A stretch of 64,000 nt of DNA from Phycisphaerae bacterium (lineage in GTDB: Bacteria; Planctomycetota; Phycisphaerae; UBA1845): positions 1-64,000 of the forward strand of contig JANQQK010000028.1 in assembly GCA_028289375.1 (NCBI GenBank). The letters are read 5' to 3'. Shown here one piece after another: positions 34,032 through 42,719 of the stretch. The notes under the pieces are model-generated. The model was not told where the DNA came from. It saw nothing but the letters and a program-made list of their open reading frames with translations, and did not search any database. The position numbers and the translations under genes are program-made. Every line of letters begins with the position of its first letter. Within the stretch, counting starts at the first letter, position 1.

Positions 34032-34816
34032 CGACCGGGGTGCTGGAACGTCGGGCAATGGATGGGTACGCGAAGATCGCGGACTATTGGAACGAGCACA
34101 TCCATGATCTGTCGATCGCGACACAGCCGATCGGAAGCCTTGGCTTCTTCGACGAGTTGGATGCTTACCGGTTCGACAAACTGCGCTATCTGCCTGAGAT
34201 CGTGGATTTCGCGGGGTATCGGGGGCAACGTTTGCTGGAGGTTGGGTGCGGGCTTGGGATTGATCTGGTGCGGTTTGCGGCGGATGGTGCGGAGGTGACG
34301 GGGATCGATCTGGCGTCGCGGTCGATCGAGTTGGCGTCGCGGAATTTTGAGCAGCGTGGGCTATCGGGCGACCTGCAGGTGATGAACGGGGAGGCGATGA
34401 CGTTCGCGGACGCGTCGTTTGACGTGGTGTACGGTCATGGCGTGCTGCAGTACACACTGAATCCGGAGCAGATGGCTGCGGAGATGTTTCGCGTGTTGAG
34501 GCCTGGTGGCACGGCGATTCTGATGGGGTACAACCGGTTATCGTGGTTGCGGCTGATGTCGGTGTTGTTGCGGACGCCGCTGGAACATATGGATGCGCCG
34601 GGTTATCGGATGTTCACGGCTGGTGAAATGCGGGCGATGACGCGTTCGTTTTGGAAGGTCGAGCTGACGCATGAGCGTTTTCCAGTGCCAACCAAATTGC
34701 ACCGGGGTTGGAAAGCGGCGATATACAACGGCCTGTTTGTCCGGGGTTTCAATCTGTTGCCGCGTTTCGTGACGGGTTGGACGGGTTGGCATTTGATGGT
34801 GTTTGCACACAAATAG
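34028..34816 (+). CDS. Class I SAM methyltransferase, cluster copy 1
   Basis: 262 residues; the ATG overlaps the AsnB stop codon (ATGA). Opening YWNEHIHDLSIATQPIGSLG, SAM motif RLLEVGCGLGIDLVRFAADG, acidic motif VTGIDLASRSIELASRNFEQ, and VVYGHGVLQYTLNPEQMAAE for motif II. The C-terminal part ends in TKLHRGWKAAIYNGLFVRGF plus a Trp-rich tail. It is colinear with the next gene along its entire length, a tandem duplication. Substrate not predictable; O- or C-methylation of the cluster's sugar or acyl intermediate is the likely job. Confidence 0.88.
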   Translation: MTTGVLERRAMDGYAKIADYWNEHIHDLSIATQPIGSLGFFDELDAYRFDKLRYLPEIVDFAGYRGQRLLEVGCGLGIDLVRFAADGAEVTGIDLASRSIELASRNFEQRGLSGDLQVMNGEAMTFADASFDVVYGHGVLQYTLNPEQMAAEMFRVLRPGGTAILMGYNRLSWLRLMSVLLRTPLEHMDAPGYRMFTAGEMRAMTRSFWKVELTHERFPVPTKLHRGWKAAIYNGLFVRGFNLLPRFVTGWTGWHLMVFAHK

Positions 34817-34841
34817 GGAACAGCGTAGCGAGACGATTGGG

Positions 34842-35630
34842 ATGACGACGACAGTGGTGGCGAAAGAGACGACGGACGGTTTCGAGACGATTGCCGCGTA
34901 TTGGAACGGGCACATCCACGACTGGGCGATTGCCACGCAGCCGCCCGGATCGCTTGCGTTTTTCGAGGAGTTGGACGCTTATCGATTCGACAAGCTGCAG
35001 TACCTTGGCGCGCTGGCAGAGCGGACCGGGCGGGAAGGCGGCAAGCTGCTCGAGGTTGGGTGCGGAATCGGGATTGATCTTGCGCGGATTGCTGCGGCGG
35101 GTGCGGAGGTGACGGGGATCGACCTGGCTGCTCGATCGATCGAGTTGGCTGAGCAGAATTTTGGTCATCGTGGGCTCGACGGGACGTTCGCCGTGATGAA
35201 CGGGGAACAGATGACATATGACGATGACACGTTCGATACGGTGTATTGTCATGGCGTGATTCAGTACACAGTGAGTCCGGCGAAGATGGTTGCTGAGATT
35301 CACCGGGTGCTCAAGCCCGGCGGACGGATGATCCTGATGGGTTTTCACAAGAACTCGTGGTTGCGGTTCATGTCGGTGACGATGGGGGTGCCGTTGGAGC
35401 ACGTGGAAGCGCCGTTCTATCGCCTGTTCACGGTCGACGAGATGCGTTCGATGACATCGATGTTCGCTGAGTCGCGTCTTGACTTTGAGCGGTTCCCGGT
35501 GGCGACGAAGATTCACAAGGGTTGGAAGGCGTTTGCGTACAATTCGGTATTCGTGCCTGGGTTCAATCTCATGCCGCGATTCCTGACGAAACGATTCGGT
35601 TGGCACCTCCTGGTTTATGGTCGCAAGTAG
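34842..35630 (+). CDS. Class I SAM methyltransferase, cluster copy 2
   Basis: 262 residues from ATG 34842; an in-frame TTG at 34803 lies within the previous gene. Paralogue of copy 1: YWNGHIHDWAIATQPPGSLA, KLLEVGCGIGIDLARIAAAG, VYCHGVIQYTVSPAKMVAEI, TKIHKGWKAFAYNSVFVPGF. Same length and no gaps visible by eye. Keeping two intact copies suggests two methylation steps or two positions. Followed six bases later by the flavoprotein gene. Confidence 0.88.
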   Translation: MTTTVVAKETTDGFETIAAYWNGHIHDWAIATQPPGSLAFFEELDAYRFDKLQYLGALAERTGREGGKLLEVGCGIGIDLARIAAAGAEVTGIDLAARSIELAEQNFGHRGLDGTFAVMNGEQMTYDDDTFDTVYCHGVIQYTVSPAKMVAEIHRVLKPGGRMILMGFHKNSWLRFMSVTMGVPLEHVEAPFYRLFTVDEMRSMTSMFAESRLDFERFPVATKIHKGWKAFAYNSVFVPGFNLMPRFLTKRFGWHLLVYGRK

Positions 35631-35636
35631 ATAAGC

Positions 35637-37361
35637 GTGGATCGTGATCTGCAACAACTGAGCGGGGAGACATTCGATGTCCTCGTGATTGGCGCCGGGA
35701 TCAACGGGGCTTGCGTGGCGCGCGACGCCGCGATGCGCGGGCTGCGCACGGCTGTCATTGATGCCGGAGACTTCGGTTCGGGGACCTCGGCGAACAGTCT
35801 GCGGATCGTGCATGGCGGATTGCGTTACCTGCAGCATCTCGATTTTCGCCGGATGCGGGAGTCGATTCGTGAGCGGTCGATGTGGCTTCGGACGGCGCCG
35901 CATCTTGTGCACCTGCTTCCGTGTCTTTCGGCGACGACGAAACGGCTGACGCGGACTCGGTCGGCGTTTCGCGCAGCGTTCTGCGTGAATGATCTGGTTG
36001 GGTGGGATCGCAATCGCGGAGCGGCGGTACGGCGGCGCATTCCGGGTGGGAAGATTCTGTCGCGCGATGAGGCGTTGACGTTCTATCCGGGCAACGACGC
36101 CGATGCGGTCACGGGTGGGGCCGTCTGGCATGATGGTCAGATGTACCATTCGGAGCGATTGGTGTGGGCGGTCCTGGCTGATGCTGCCCGGTATGGGGCC
36201 GTGCTGGGCAACCACGTTTGCGTTGAGGGGCTTGAGATCGGTGGCGGGCGCCTCGAGGGCATCCAGGCGCGCGACGTGATCGGTGACGTTGATTTGCGGA
36301 TTCGCGCCAAGTTGACGATCAACGCGAGCGGTCCGTTTGTGGATCAATTGGTGTCTCGGTCGCTGGAACGTGAGACACCGTCGGATCGGGTGGTGTTGTC
36401 CAAGGCGATGAATTTGTTGACGCGGCGGATTGCGGGCGATGTGGCGGTGGGTGTGCCCAGCCGGTATCGCAATCCGAACGCGGTGATGGACGGCGGGACG
36501 CGGTTGCTGTTCGTGACGCCTTGGCGTGATCTGACGATGGTCGGCACGACGCATTTCGCGTACGAGGGAGATCCCGCGGATTTTCGCATCACCGAAGAGG
36601 ACGTCGGGTATTTTCTCGAAGACGTGAATTCTGCCTGTCCGGAGGCGCATCTGACGCTGGATGATGTGCATGGCGTTTGTGCGGGTCTGCTGCCGGCGGC
36701 GGATCGTCGGAATGCGCGCGAGGATGTTCGGACGCTGCAGCGTCATCGGATTCTGGATCATGAATCGATGGACGGTGTTGCGGGGCTGTTGAGTTTGGTG
36801 GGGGTCAAGTATACAACGGCGCGCCTGGCGGCAGAGGAGGTCGTGGATGCGGCCTTCCGGAAGATGGCACGCGGGGCGGTACGCTGCCGGACGGCGGATG
36901 CGATGCTGCTGGATACGGGGGATGCGGGCTATGACGGGTTCGAAGATGCTGCGGTGGCGCGTTGGCGTGGGGCGGTCGGCGAGTCGCTCGCCCGGGAGAT
37001 GACGTGGTTGTTCGGTTCCGATGTTGACGGGGTGATGGGATTGTATGACGGTGCGCGCGGTTCCGGTAATGGCGCACCGGTGGATTTGGACCAGTCGTTG
37101 GATGCGGCGGTGACGCGGTGGGCGTGTCGGGAGGAGATGGCGGTGCGATTGTCCGACGTGGCTTATCGGTGCTCGGACGTCGGCTCGCGGGGGCGCGTCG
37201 GAGAGGATCGGTTGCGTCGAATCGCGGATGTGATGGCCGATGAATTGGGGTGGTCGGCTCGGCGGGTCGAAGATGAGGTTGGGGATGTGATGCGGTCGAA
37301 GTATTCGTGGCGTGATGGTGTGCATGACATGGTGCGTGCGGGTGAGGAGTCGATTGGCTGA
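35637..37361 (+). CDS. GlpD-like FAD-dependent glycerol-3-phosphate dehydrogenase family protein
   Basis: 574 residues from GTG 35637. FAD-binding VLVIGAGINGACVARDAAMR and the GlpD hallmark GTSANSLRIVHGGLRYLQHL (usually GTSSRSSxLIHGGLRYLE), then LTINASGPFVDQL, and LLFVTPWRDLTMVGTTHFAY, the family's 'PWxxxTxxGT' block. The C-terminal helical domain SKYSWRDGVHDMV completes it. GlpD oxidises glycerol-3-phosphate to DHAP at the membrane. Being buried between methyltransferases and an epimerase, it may oxidise another phosphorylated or glycosylated polyol, or supply a three-carbon unit. The altered substrate loop (SAN for SSR) is compatible with a different substrate. Confidence 0.8.
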   Translation: MDRDLQQLSGETFDVLVIGAGINGACVARDAAMRGLRTAVIDAGDFGSGTSANSLRIVHGGLRYLQHLDFRRMRESIRERSMWLRTAPHLVHLLPCLSATTKRLTRTRSAFRAAFCVNDLVGWDRNRGAAVRRRIPGGKILSRDEALTFYPGNDADAVTGGAVWHDGQMYHSERLVWAVLADAARYGAVLGNHVCVEGLEIGGGRLEGIQARDVIGDVDLRIRAKLTINASGPFVDQLVSRSLERETPSDRVVLSKAMNLLTRRIAGDVAVGVPSRYRNPNAVMDGGTRLLFVTPWRDLTMVGTTHFAYEGDPADFRITEEDVGYFLEDVNSACPEAHLTLDDVHGVCAGLLPAADRRNAREDVRTLQRHRILDHESMDGVAGLLSLVGVKYTTARLAAEEVVDAAFRKMARGAVRCRTADAMLLDTGDAGYDGFEDAAVARWRGAVGESLAREMTWLFGSDVDGVMGLYDGARGSGNGAPVDLDQSLDAAVTRWACREEMAVRLSDVAYRCSDVGSRGRVGEDRLRRIADVMADELGWSARRVEDEVGDVMRSKYSWRDGVHDMVRAGEESIG

Positions 37362-38350
37362 TGGAAAGTCCGAAGACGTTGGTGACCGGGGCGAATGGCT
37401 ATTCCGGGAAAATGCTGTGTCTGTATCTGGCGAAAAAGGGAATCCCGACGCGTGGTATGTACTACGCGCCGGACGGTGCCCCCGATTTTTCGCATGAGAA
37501 CCTCGAATTGATTCCGGGGGACATTCGCAATCGCGACCAGATCAAGGCGTCGCTGGAGGGTATCGAGATTGTGCACCATCTGGCTGCGCTTTATCGGCCT
37601 GCCAATGTGAGCAACAAGGACTTCGAGGATGTGAACGTGCAGGGCACGCGGAACATGGTCGAGCTGGCCGCCGAGGCGAAGATCAAGCGTTTTGTGCATT
37701 GCAGCACGATCGGTGTGCACGGTCATGTGGTCGATCAGCCTGGTCCTGAGACGGCGCCGATCAAGCCTGACGATTACTACCAAGCCACGAAGTATGAAGG
37801 CGAGGTGGTGGCGAAGACGTTGGGACCTGAGCTGGGATTGGACGTCGCGGTGATTCGACCGGCTGCGATTTATGGTCCCGGCGAGCGGCGATTCCTGAAG
37901 CTGGCCCAGTTGATGAAGAAGGGCCGGTTCATGATGTTCGGCAGCGGGCAGGTGAATTACCACTGGATCCACATCGATGATCTCTGCTGGGCGTTTGAGA
38001 AGTGTGCCGAGGCGCCCGAAGCCGTCGGGCAGGTGTACATCATTGCCGATGAGAAGGCGATCCAGTTGAACGAAGTGCTGCGTATTTTCGCCAAGGCGCT
38101 CAACGTCCAGGCACCGAAGATGCGCTGGCCGTTGTGGATGCTGACCATTCCGTCGACGATCGTAGAGTTTGCGTACAAGCCTTTCGGTGTGAATCCGCCG
38201 TTGCATCGGCGTCGTTGCGAGTGGTTCTGGTCGTCGCGGGCGTTTGATATTACCAAGTCTCGCAAAGAGCTGGGTTATGTACCGCAGGTGAAGACGGAAG
38301 AGGGGCTGATCGACATGGTTCGCTCTTACGAGGCAGCCGGCTGGTTGTAG
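37361..38350 (+). CDS. Extended SDR, NAD-dependent epimerase/dehydratase (3beta-HSD-like)
   Basis: 329 residues; ATG overlaps the previous stop by one base (TGATG). TLVTGANGYSGKMLCLYLAK (Rossmann loop), VHHLAALYRPANVSNKDF, RFVHCSTIGVHGHV, catalytic YYQATKYEGEVVAK, and AVIRPAAIYGPGERRFLK. The protein is similar in type to the SDR at 27671 but not a recent duplicate. Likely a sugar-nucleotide epimerase or a ketone reductase in the same pathway. Confidence 0.85.
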   Translation: MESPKTLVTGANGYSGKMLCLYLAKKGIPTRGMYYAPDGAPDFSHENLELIPGDIRNRDQIKASLEGIEIVHHLAALYRPANVSNKDFEDVNVQGTRNMVELAAEAKIKRFVHCSTIGVHGHVVDQPGPETAPIKPDDYYQATKYEGEVVAKTLGPELGLDVAVIRPAAIYGPGERRFLKLAQLMKKGRFMMFGSGQVNYHWIHIDDLCWAFEKCAEAPEAVGQVYIIADEKAIQLNEVLRIFAKALNVQAPKMRWPLWMLTIPSTIVEFAYKPFGVNPPLHRRRCEWFWSSRAFDITKSRKELGYVPQVKTEEGLIDMVRSYEAAGWL

Positions 38351-38359
38351 GGGCGGGTG

Positions 38360-39151
38360 ATGGCGGCGGACGATCGATCCAAGAAGGCGCACGCGAAGGT
38401 CACGGACAAATCGCAGTCTGCGATCAAACGATATCAAGGCGTGGTGATCGGTTCGACGAGCATGGCCTTCATGGTGCGGTTCGAACTGTCGCAGATACTG
38501 TTCGGCAGTCTCTACGGCGCGGCTGGATTCTGGTTTCGTCAGAAAACCTACAAGAAGCTGTTCAAGCGTGTCGGGCGTGGTGTGGTGTTCGGTCGTAACC
38601 TGACGATTCGGCATCCGAAGAAGATCGAGATCGGCGACAACGTGGTCATTTCGGACGGCTGCGTGCTGGACGCGGTGGGGGAGGAGAATCGGGGGATTCG
38701 GATCGGCGACGGCGTGATGATGGGGCAGAACGCGATGCTGCGTTGCAAGAATGGGGACATCGACGTCGGGGCACGGACGGGTCTTGGAGCGAACAGCGCG
38801 GTTTATGCAACGAGCGGGAATCACGTGCGGATCGGGTCGGACGGGTTGATCGCACCGTACGTCTACATTGGCGGCGGTCAATACCACCATGAGCGGACGG
38901 ATGTGCCGATCGTCGCGCAGGGGGCGAATCCGCGAGGCGGCAATGAGATTGGCGACGGTGTGTGGATGGGGGCGCGGGTGACGGTGATTGATGGGGCGCA
39001 TATCGGACGTGACACGATCGTGTCGGCAGGTTCGATGGTGATGCACGAATTGCCGAGCTATGCGATCGCGGGCGGTGTGCCTGCTCGGGTCGTTCGCATG
39101 CGTGATCGCGACATGCCGGCGATCGAGGAAGCGGAATTGATGCACGCCTGA
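38360..39151 (+). CDS. Left-handed beta-helix (hexapeptide) acyltransferase
   Basis: 263 residues from ATG 38360; a GTG three bases upstream is also possible. After an N-terminal helical part, hexapeptide turns run through NLTIRHPKKIEIGDNVVISD, IRIGDGVMMGQNAMLRCKNG, IGSDGLIAPYVYIGGGQYHH and NEIGDGVWMGARVTVIDGAH, and the closing IAGGVPARVVRMRDR is typical of sugar O-acetyltransferases. The catalytic His of this family would be in the GGQYHH stretch. Adds an acyl group (often acetyl) from acyl-CoA or acyl-ACP to a sugar hydroxyl or amine. Seventh gene of the operon; followed by a 177-base gap before the E1 gene. Confidence 0.85.
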   Translation: MAADDRSKKAHAKVTDKSQSAIKRYQGVVIGSTSMAFMVRFELSQILFGSLYGAAGFWFRQKTYKKLFKRVGRGVVFGRNLTIRHPKKIEIGDNVVISDGCVLDAVGEENRGIRIGDGVMMGQNAMLRCKNGDIDVGARTGLGANSAVYATSGNHVRIGSDGLIAPYVYIGGGQYHHERTDVPIVAQGANPRGGNEIGDGVWMGARVTVIDGAHIGRDTIVSAGSMVMHELPSYAIAGGVPARVVRMRDRDMPAIEEAELMHA

Positions 39152-39328
39152 CACCTGGGTCGTTGGACGCGGGCATTTCCGAAGGTACGATAACCGTCCA
39201 CGTCGGCGACGGGCCGATGCGGGGCAGTGGGGTAACTGTTGAGGGCGGGTGTTTCCTAAGCGTCGGGATCGGCGATGATAGCCGATATTGGCGATGGGTG
39301 CGTCTCGATCACGTACAAGCCCGATAAC

Positions 39329-41314
39329 ATGATTTCCGGACGAATTCGACAACTTGATGAGGCGTCGCGACGCGAGGTGACAACCGAGATGCAGTCTCGG
39401 GCGATGCTGATCCGCGCGGTGGAGCAGCGGCTGCTGGATTTGTTCTCGCAGGGCAAGCTCTTCGGGACCGTGCACACGTGCATCGGGCAGGAGTGGGTCG
39501 GTGTCGCGGTGGCGGAGGCATTGCGCGAAGGCGATCTGATTTTCAGCAATCATCGTTGTCATGGTCATTTTCTCGCGCGGACCGATGACGTTGTCGGTTT
39601 GCTGGCGGAGATCATGGGCAAGGAGACGGGCGTTTGCGGCGGTCGTGGCGGCAGCCAGCACATCTGTTCGCAGGGGGTGTTCAGCAACGGGATTCAGGGC
39701 AGCATCGCGCCGGTGTCGGCTGGTCTGGCGATGGCGCAGCAGATCGCGGACAACGGGAACGTCACGGTGTTGTTCATCGGTGACGGCACGCTTGGCGAGG
39801 GGACGCTGTATGAGACCCTGAACATCGTGTCCAAATGGTCGCTGCCACTGTTTATCGTGCTGGAATACAACGGGTACGCGCAGAGCACGTCGCAGGAGCA
39901 GACGTTGGCGGGGGAGATCTGCCTGCGGGCGGCGTCGTTCGGGATTCGGACGGATCGGGCGGACACGTGGCATCCGGATGTTCTGCTGGCGGCGGCGGCT
40001 GAAGGAATTGACTACGTTCGGAATGAAGGCAAGCCGGCGTTTCTCCGGGTGGATACCTATCGGTTGATGGCGCATTCGAAGGGCGATGATGATCGCGACG
40101 AGGAGGAGGTACAGTCGTTCTGGCAGCGCGATCCGATTACCCGATTCGCAGAACAGCAGCCCGATGAGTACGAGCGGCTGCAACATGAGATCACGACGCG
40201 GGTCGACGAGGCGGTGGGTGAGGCGGAATCGGCGGTGATGGAGCAGCCGGTGGCCGTTGTCGATGAGTTCGCGCGGCGGCGGTCGATTCGCTGGACAAGC
40301 ACCGAGTTCTCCGAGAAAGACCGCGTCGTCGGTCGGATTCATGCGGCCATGGCCAACGCGCTTGAGAATGATGAACGTACGGTGGTCATCGGGGAAGACA
40401 TCGAAGGGCCTTATGGCGGTGCGTTCAAGGTCACGAAGGACCTGAGCCAGCGGTATCCCGAACGCGTCCGCAACACGCCGATCAGCGAGGCAGCCATCGT
40501 CGGTATCGGCACCGGGTTGGCGATGTCTGGTCGCAGGCCGATCGTTGAAATCATGTTCGGCGATTTCATGACGCTGTGCTGCGATCAGTTGCTGAACTCG
40601 GCGGCCAAGTTCCGCTATATGTACAACGATCAGGTGCAGGTGCCGTTGATCGTTCGAACGCCGATGGGCGGCAAGCGGGGATACGGTCCGACGCACAGCC
40701 AATCGATCGAGAAGCACTTTTTGGGAATGCCGGATACATGGATGCTGGCGGTGCATCATCGGTATGATCCTTTCGCGCTGTACGCGTCGCTTTTTTCGCT
40801 GATCGATCGCCCGACGGTGGTTATCGAGAACAAGTTGCTGTACGGCGTCCGAGTGGGTGAGGATGTGCTGGCTGGGTTTTTCCTGGAGCATACCGACGAT
40901 GCGTTCCCGACCACGCGGTTGAGGCCTGATGGCGAGGCGGATGCGACCGTGTTGTGTTACGGCGGGATGCTGCCGGACGTGGAGCGCGCGGTGGAGACGT
41001 TGTTCGATGAGCATGACATCATCTGCGAGGTAATCTGTCCGACGCGGTTGTATCCGCTGGATCCCTGGCCAATTGTGGGTTCGATCGAGAGAACGGGGCG
41101 GTTGCTTGTGGTGGAGGAGGGGGTTTCATTCGCGGCGTTTGGGGCGGAGGTGGCGGCGCGGATGGCGGAGTTGTGTCCGGGATCGTTGAAGGCTTTGAAG
41201 CGCGTGTCCTCGCCGGAGCATGCGATTCCGAGTTGCGGGCCTCTTGAAAAGCAGTTGTTGCCGGGCGTTTCACATATCGTCGATGGCGTGCGGGAGTTGG
41301 TCGAGGATGTCTGA
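39329..41314 (+). CDS. Fused alpha-beta 2-oxoacid dehydrogenase E1 (thiamine-diphosphate enzyme)
   Basis: 661 residues with ATG 39329; ATG 39275 and ATG 39389 (the latter with GAGGTG nine bases upstream) are alternatives. The alpha half (to about residue 320) has LFGTVHTCIGQEWVGVAVAE, HRCHGHFLA, GGRGGSQHI and the ThDP motif GDGTLGEGTLYETLNIVSKW...EYNGYAQS. The beta half (TVVIGEDIEGPYGGAFKVTK, NTPISEAAIVGIGTGLAMSG, EIMFGDFMTLCCDQLLNSAA) is the transketolase-like pyrimidine-binding domain, followed by the C-terminal domain. Known as a single-chain arrangement in some branched-chain and acetoin-type E1s. It decarboxylates a 2-oxoacid and passes the acyl group to the lipoyl arm of the E2 encoded by the overlapping next gene. 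E3 is missing locally. Confidence 0.9.
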   Translation: MISGRIRQLDEASRREVTTEMQSRAMLIRAVEQRLLDLFSQGKLFGTVHTCIGQEWVGVAVAEALREGDLIFSNHRCHGHFLARTDDVVGLLAEIMGKETGVCGGRGGSQHICSQGVFSNGIQGSIAPVSAGLAMAQQIADNGNVTVLFIGDGTLGEGTLYETLNIVSKWSLPLFIVLEYNGYAQSTSQEQTLAGEICLRAASFGIRTDRADTWHPDVLLAAAAEGIDYVRNEGKPAFLRVDTYRLMAHSKGDDDRDEEEVQSFWQRDPITRFAEQQPDEYERLQHEITTRVDEAVGEAESAVMEQPVAVVDEFARRRSIRWTSTEFSEKDRVVGRIHAAMANALENDERTVVIGEDIEGPYGGAFKVTKDLSQRYPERVRNTPISEAAIVGIGTGLAMSGRRPIVEIMFGDFMTLCCDQLLNSAAKFRYMYNDQVQVPLIVRTPMGGKRGYGPTHSQSIEKHFLGMPDTWMLAVHHRYDPFALYASLFSLIDRPTVVIENKLLYGVRVGEDVLAGFFLEHTDDAFPTTRLRPDGEADATVLCYGGMLPDVERAVETLFDEHDIICEVICPTRLYPLDPWPIVGSIERTGRLLVVEEGVSFAAFGAEVAARMAELCPGSLKALKRVSSPEHAIPSCGPLEKQLLPGVSHIVDGVRELVEDV

Positions 41315-42716
41315 GGTTACACCGGTTCTGGTGCCGCATGAAAACGTCAACGACGAGTTCGTGACGATCGTTGCGTGGCAGGTAGCCGACGGGGATCGCG
41401 TGTCGACCGATCAGGTGCTGGCGGAGGTCGAGGGGAGCAAAGCGGTTTTCGAAGTGAAGAGTCCCGCCGATGGTTTCGTGCGCTTCACGCACGCGGTTGG
41501 CAACGACGTGGCGGTAGGGGGTCTGCTCTGTCATGTGTGCGATTCTGCGGATGCTGTGATTTCGGATGATGTGGCGACGCCCGTGATGGATGAACCGGAC
41601 ACGCCCTCGCCGGGGTCGACGGATCCGATGGGCGAACTGATTGACGATTTGATTCAGACGCCGATTCACGACACGCATGATGATGATGTCCATGGTTTGC
41701 GGATCAGTCGGCGTGCGCGGGCGTTGATGGCGGATCGCGGCGTGGATGAGTCGGTGTTTGCGGGGCATGGGTTGATTCGCGAGCGGGATGTGTTGGCCTA
41801 TCTTGGCGAGAGTGAATCGGCGGTGGCGATTGCGGAACCGGAGCCGATCGCCAAGAGCGTTGCGGTCGCTCCAACGTCGTCGGCAGAGTCGGTGGTCGGA
41901 CCGGTCGCTGACGTGCCGACGCGATCCGAACCGCTGTCGCGCATGAAACGAACCGAAGCGCGGTACATCGGGTCAGCCTATCGCTCGACATTGCAGAGTG
42001 CGGTGACGGTGGCGGTGCCGACACGGGGAATGAAGGCGGCGACGAAGGCGCATCCGTCGATCGAGGGCAACACGACGGCTGTGATCGTGTTCGAGGTGTC
42101 GCGACTGTTGAAGAAACACCCGATTTTCAACGCCTGCCATGTCGATGGAAGCGTCCACTACTACGAGCAGGTCAACATCGGCATGGCGATTGATGACGGT
42201 CGTGGTCTGAAGGTGCCGGTGATACGGCAGACCGATGGACTGGATCTGCAACAGACGGCGGATGCAATTCGCGACCTGATGGTCGGTTTTGTGGATGATG
42301 CACTGCCGGTGGAGTCGTTGGCGGGTGGCACGTTTACCGTGACGGATCTGTCCGGAGAGGGCGTCTACGATTTTCATCCGCTGATCAATCAGGGGCAGTC
42401 GGCGATTTTGGGGGTCGGGGCTGAGTTCTTCCCGCCGGGCAGTCGCGAGGGGACGTTCAATCTGACGCTGGCCTTCGATCATCAGTTGGCGGAGGGGCGG
42501 TCGGCTGCTCGGTTTCTGAATGATCTGGCGGAGCGATTGGCGGGGTATGAGGAGGCGTTTCGCGATCGAAAGCACGACGCAGACGAGGAGCCGCATTGCA
42601 CCCGATGTGCGACGCCATACAGCAAGCTCGTCGAGATGAACCACTATCTTGTGCAGACGATCGGACGCGATGGTCGCGTGTCGCCGGTTTGCACGGTGTG
42701 CACGCAGGGTTGGTAG
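41307..42716 (+). CDS. 2-oxoacid dehydrogenase E2 (dihydrolipoyl acyltransferase) with altered active site and zinc ribbon
   Basis: 469 residues from ATG 41307, overlapping E1 by eight bases. Lipoyl domain 1-75 with Lys45 in VEGSKAVFEVKSPADG; peripheral-subunit-binding domain GLRISRRARALMADRGVDES (about 130-165); a linker; and the catalytic domain (FNACHVDGSVHYYEQVNIGM, AIDDGRGLKVPVIRQTDGLD, GTFTVTDLSGEGVYDFHPLI). The catalytic motif is FDHQLAEG: His392 is kept, but the usual Asp of HxxxDG is Glu396. A CxxC...CxxC segment (Cys431/434 and 462/465) is added at the C-terminus, unusual for E2s. Probably transfers the acyl group to CoA or directly to a carrier. Confidence 0.88.
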   Translation: MSEVTPVLVPHENVNDEFVTIVAWQVADGDRVSTDQVLAEVEGSKAVFEVKSPADGFVRFTHAVGNDVAVGGLLCHVCDSADAVISDDVATPVMDEPDTPSPGSTDPMGELIDDLIQTPIHDTHDDDVHGLRISRRARALMADRGVDESVFAGHGLIRERDVLAYLGESESAVAIAEPEPIAKSVAVAPTSSAESVVGPVADVPTRSEPLSRMKRTEARYIGSAYRSTLQSAVTVAVPTRGMKAATKAHPSIEGNTTAVIVFEVSRLLKKHPIFNACHVDGSVHYYEQVNIGMAIDDGRGLKVPVIRQTDGLDLQQTADAIRDLMVGFVDDALPVESLAGGTFTVTDLSGEGVYDFHPLINQGQSAILGVGAEFFPPGSREGTFNLTLAFDHQLAEGRSAARFLNDLAERLAGYEEAFRDRKHDADEEPHCTRCATPYSKLVEMNHYLVQTIGRDGRVSPVCTVCTQGW

Positions 42717-42719
42717 TCG

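Noticed and set aside
34749..37325. 858-codon minus-strand frame opposite methyltransferase 2 and the GlpD-like gene
   Set aside because: Same cause as above: composition-driven shadow, no recognisable protein features.
37163..41014. A 1283-codon open frame on the minus strand opposite the flavoprotein, SDR, acyltransferase and E1 genes
   Set aside because: The plus-strand genes have clear domains and coupled starts. The antisense frame is Arg/His/Pro-rich without domains and stays open because G-rich codons on the plus strand rarely give stop codons on the opposite one.
39329..42716. Tetronate-type chemistry (KAS III plus E2-like acyltransferase)
   Set aside because: No FkbH-like glyceryl-ACP enzyme or PKS, and the E2 has lipoyl and subunit-binding domains plus an E1 partner, so it belongs to a true 2-oxoacid complex.
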